Shown here: one piece after another, positions 61,098 through 64,000 of the stretch
How the letters are laid out: every line of letters starts with the position of its first letter
Position numbering within the stretch: position 1 is the stretch's first letter
NCBI RefSeq assembly: GCF_901000735.1
Contig: NC_081541.1
Location: 23,677,885-23,741,884 of the forward strand
From: Corylus avellana
Lineage: Eukaryota; Streptophyta; Magnoliopsida; Fagales; Betulaceae
DNA length: 64,000 nt
Direction: 5' to 3'
Position numbers and translations under genes: made by a program
Notes under the pieces: model-generated
Databases searched by the model: none
The model's input: the letters and a program-made list of their open reading frames with translations, nothing else
Told to the model about the DNA's origin: nothing

Positions 61098-61115
61098 AGG
61101 ATTGTCTTAGAACTT

Positions 61116-63520
61116 GAGTAACCAAATATGGAAACAAAATTGAATCAAATCTAATCCTAAATGATAATGATCATCCTAATTTTATATAGTTGACAACTTA
61201 TACATAGAACATGATACGTTCTATCTCACTCATCATAAAACATTTCTTCTCAACATACTCTTCTGTGTATGGTAAAAAATGACATGAACATTGTTATAAT
61301 GGCAGTGAAATGCATCAAATCATTGCTGGGGTATATTTTCTTTGGGGGCCAGCTAACCACAATTTGTAACCCGGCAAACGACACGTTCACCTCCCACTGT
61401 AGTAGTTTTAGAATCTCTGACCTTCTTCTACATAGATCACCTTCACTAACGAACCTCCTCTGCTTTAACTCAAAACTTTGGTGGCTATAGGATTTCTATG
61501 GTTTGAATGGCAATGATGAAACAAGGAGAAGTTTCGAATATGCTTAGGCTTAAAAACAATGGCAAACTTCTCTCATAACAATGAATTAATGCCTCTCTAG
61601 TTGTATAGAAGTCATGGGTTATAAGGCTTATGTAGAATGGGGGAAAACATAACTTTTTAAGCTAAGTCGGCTAGGTTCTCATGATTTGCTGCATTCTTAT
61701 TCGAACGAGAATAAGTTTCATTCGAACTAGATCTAGGGTTTCATAGTTTACGTGTGCAATGATCGAATGGGCTTCAAACAACACTTCAATTGAAGCTCTT
61801 TCGTTCGAATGTTTTCCGAACGGCTTGTGAACAAGGCTCTCTGAAGTCCTTTTAATCCCTGGTTCGATCGGGAGTGCGATCGAGTCATTCTAGAACACGT
61901 TGTGCATTCTCATTCGAACAAGAATGGTTTCATTCGAATGAGATCTTCAACTTCTCAGTTCCATTTTTTAAGGCTTCTATTATCAGCTCCTTTGACCTAG
62001 TAAACATCAGAATTTGAATGTTTTTGTGAAATACAAAGTTTTAGCCCTTCGAATTAGTTTTCCAATGATGCCAAGCTTGCTTTCATATGATGTTGGAATA
62101 AAAGATATGGTCATTTTTTTCCGACTCAGCCCTAGACCTAAAATTTAGGATAAAATGTTTTTGACATTGAATTTGCCAATACTAAAAACCTAACTTAGGA
62201 ATTTTCAAAATCATTTTACCTGGATCATTTAGTTTTTTGAAAGCCATAAATAGTTATAGGGCAATTAAAGGTCAAAGCCAGTATTTATGAAGGGCTTATT
62301 TCTCCACATGGAATTCGAGCAATTCGTTGGTCTCCCATGAAGTACCCATCCTGTTTTATGTAAAACTTCCAGTTAGTTGCTCTAAAATATTTTCTTCACC
62401 ACCAGTTTTCATGTCAAGGAAATAATATCTTCTCTTCGATCATGGGTTTTTTCGTACTTCCCAACATATCATTGTGCCATGAGTAGAGATAAAATGTGTT
62501 ATTGCTTCTTTTTGATATGTAATAAGGAGTTTTATTAAAGAAAAAAAGAGCCCTAAATATGTTATTTCTTTGTTGACGACTAAACTTGATCATTCATAAG
62601 GTTTCAAAACCTCGGAAACTTTTGGTCAGTTTAGAGTAGGAAGAAGTATAGATTAAATTGTTCGACAACTTTGAAAGCCCTAGCTATCAGTCCATTGAAA
62701 ATCACCTTGGCCCTTAGACGCATGTCCCATTGAGGTGGGTCTTTAGCTCATATGGCCACTTTGTTATACATTATCCATCTAGTTGACCACCGCTGCAAAA
62801 TTTGATTGCATAGCCAACTCTGAATGATAATGTGACATCAAGAAACAATGTTGGTCATTGTCAATAATGATAAAACTTGTGAAGAATTTAGTTTGAATCC
62901 TCTTTTATTTGATGGATGATATAGGAAAGTATGACAAGGAATACTGTGAGTATGTTAGGGAGATTCGATGAATCATGTCTGGTGCATCTCATCTCAAACT
63001 TCTAGATTAGGGTAGTGGTAAGAAAATTAGGATTATCAATAGTTTGATTTGTTTTGACATGCCAGCATTTTTCTCTTACGGCTTTTAGAGTTTAATTATT
63101 ATGAAAATATAAAACAAGACTCCAATAACACCTAGAAAGGGGGGTTGAATAGGTGTATGCCAATATAACACGGAATTAAAAAATCAACCAATAACAACCA
63201 AACATTCACCAAAATATGAAAAGTAGTAAAGCAATTGACATAGAGACTTCGGAGATGAAGTGGAAATCTTTTGAAAAACTCTTTAAAAGTAAAACCATTC
63301 TGGGACAAGGTACCCAGAAAATCAATCCCCTAAGAAGAATTAAGTTGTACAAGCAATCATGCTTACTAAGCCTTTGTAACAGACTTCCTCCCGTACCAAA
63401 CCACTTGTCTTCCTACTACAGTAGCTTCAGAACCTCTGAGCAATTCTTCTTCTTGATCTTCTCTATTGGAACTCCAATATGGCTTCAGCAGATTTTCATG
63501 TTTGGTGGTTAACAATAACC
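61116..63520. other. Continuing DUF639 intron, repeat-derived, no exon found
   Basis: I find no DUF639-like exon here. The stretches 61310-61490 and 63330-63512 share the order aac-ggcaaac/aacagac, acctccc/cttcctcc, actgtagtagttttagaatc/actacagtagcttcagaacc, then ttct...gatc, which suggests two copies of one repeat. The motif attcgaa/ttcgaatg recurs between 61680 and 61930. Confidence 0.4.
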
Positions 63521-63529
63521 TAAACTCTA

Positions 63530-64000
63530 AGAGAGAACTAACTTGAAGTTCTAGATCTAAACCTCTCTCTTAGCACAATCAATTGTATAATACTGTCAAT
63601 TGTGCTGAATATCTCTCAATGTGAGGGTTGCTCGTATTATATAGAAATTGTTTAAGTAATTACAGGCTGTATCTCAGCGATTACATTAATCTAGGGAAAC
63701 AAATAAGGTAACTAAAATCTACCTATTAATTACAAAATACTATAGCTATAATACAAGAACATTCCATAATTAGAAAGACTAATTATGGCTAAATATATAT
63801 GATATATATAGACCGTATCTAACTGACATCCCCCCTCAAATTGATGCTGGTTGATCAAGAAGCATCAATTTGCCCACAAGGAACTGATGACGCTGTCGTG
63901 TCATAGCCTTCATGAAGACATCAGCTATCTGGAGATCAGTGGAAACATGAGGAAGAGAGATAACACGAGTGTCCAAAGCTTCCCGAATAGAATGATAGTC
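63530..64000 (-). mobile_element. Ty1/copia element: RNase H end and 3' LTR
   Basis: On the - strand, 63836-64000 is open (55 codons). It reads SIREALDTRVISLPHVSTDL, ADVFMKAMTRQRHQFL and LDQPASI, then TGA: the end of the copia RNase H. Next come a purine tract (GAGGGGGGA) and TGTCAGTTAGATACGG, the 3' LTR start at 63828 running leftwards. The left end of the LTR is not fixed. The rest of the element lies beyond the window. It is better preserved than the other copia pieces. Confidence 0.75.

Noticed and set aside
1..64000. A novel multi-gene system such as a biosynthetic or defence cluster
   Set aside because: The three real genes (helicase, fibrillin, DUF639) are unrelated and ordinary. All other coding signals are retroelement pieces or pseudogenes.

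Overview
This is nuclear DNA of a flowering plant, most likely a woody eudicot. Three intron-split plant genes sit in AT-rich DNA packed with LINE, Ty1/copia, SINE, TRIM-like and foldback (MITE) repeats. A GC-rich foldback repeat built on GGTGGC/GCCACC recurs in several places. It reminds me of Fagales genomes, but that is only an impression. I see no prokaryotic or organellar genes, no tRNA or rRNA gene, and no CRISPR array.

Layout. (1) 525-4123, + strand: the 3' seven exons of a SEN1/MAGATAMA3-type helicase gene, with a tRNA-derived SINE in one intron. (2) 5180-6930: remnants of an RNase H domain and a LINE. (3) 7575-12375, - strand: a complete six-exon plastid-lipid-associated protein (fibrillin) gene, close to PAP4/FBN3. 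It has a TRIM-like element in intron 2, a foldback element in intron 1 and a Mutator-like MITE upstream. A second complete copy lies at 14101-18994. (4) 19731-35500: AT-rich DNA with a 412-bp MITE and two neighbouring copies of a 5'-to-3' LINE on the - strand, both broken by stops and frameshifts. (5) 35514-41215: a non-autonomous LTR element (1.1-1.3 kb LTRs, 640-bp interior) between two inverted repeat arms. (6) 41429-45330: a Tourist-like MITE, a hAT-like foldback element and RNase H domain remnants. (7) 45750-60196, + strand: the first seven exons (375 codons) of a DUF639 family gene. Its introns hold a Pumilio-24-like pseudogene, copia and LINE remnants, a Tourist MITE, an old pair of mini-LTRs and a 20-21-bp minisatellite. 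The last visible intron runs to the window end, where a Ty1/copia 3' end begins.

Assembly warning. Each of the three 100-N gaps (13109, 28465, 39478) has the same sequence on both sides: about 6.4-6.5 kb, 5.6 kb and 49 bp. The simplest reading is three unmerged contig overlaps, probably haplotypes or repeat-broken contigs. The apparent tandem duplications, including the second fibrillin gene, should not be taken as real without long-read support.

I found no undescribed multi-gene system. The genes are unrelated housekeeping or plastid genes. The interest lies in the nested repeats, the insertion difference between the two fibrillin copies, the LTR element with its internal minisatellite, and the mismatch in divergence between the two LINE copies and their shared flank.
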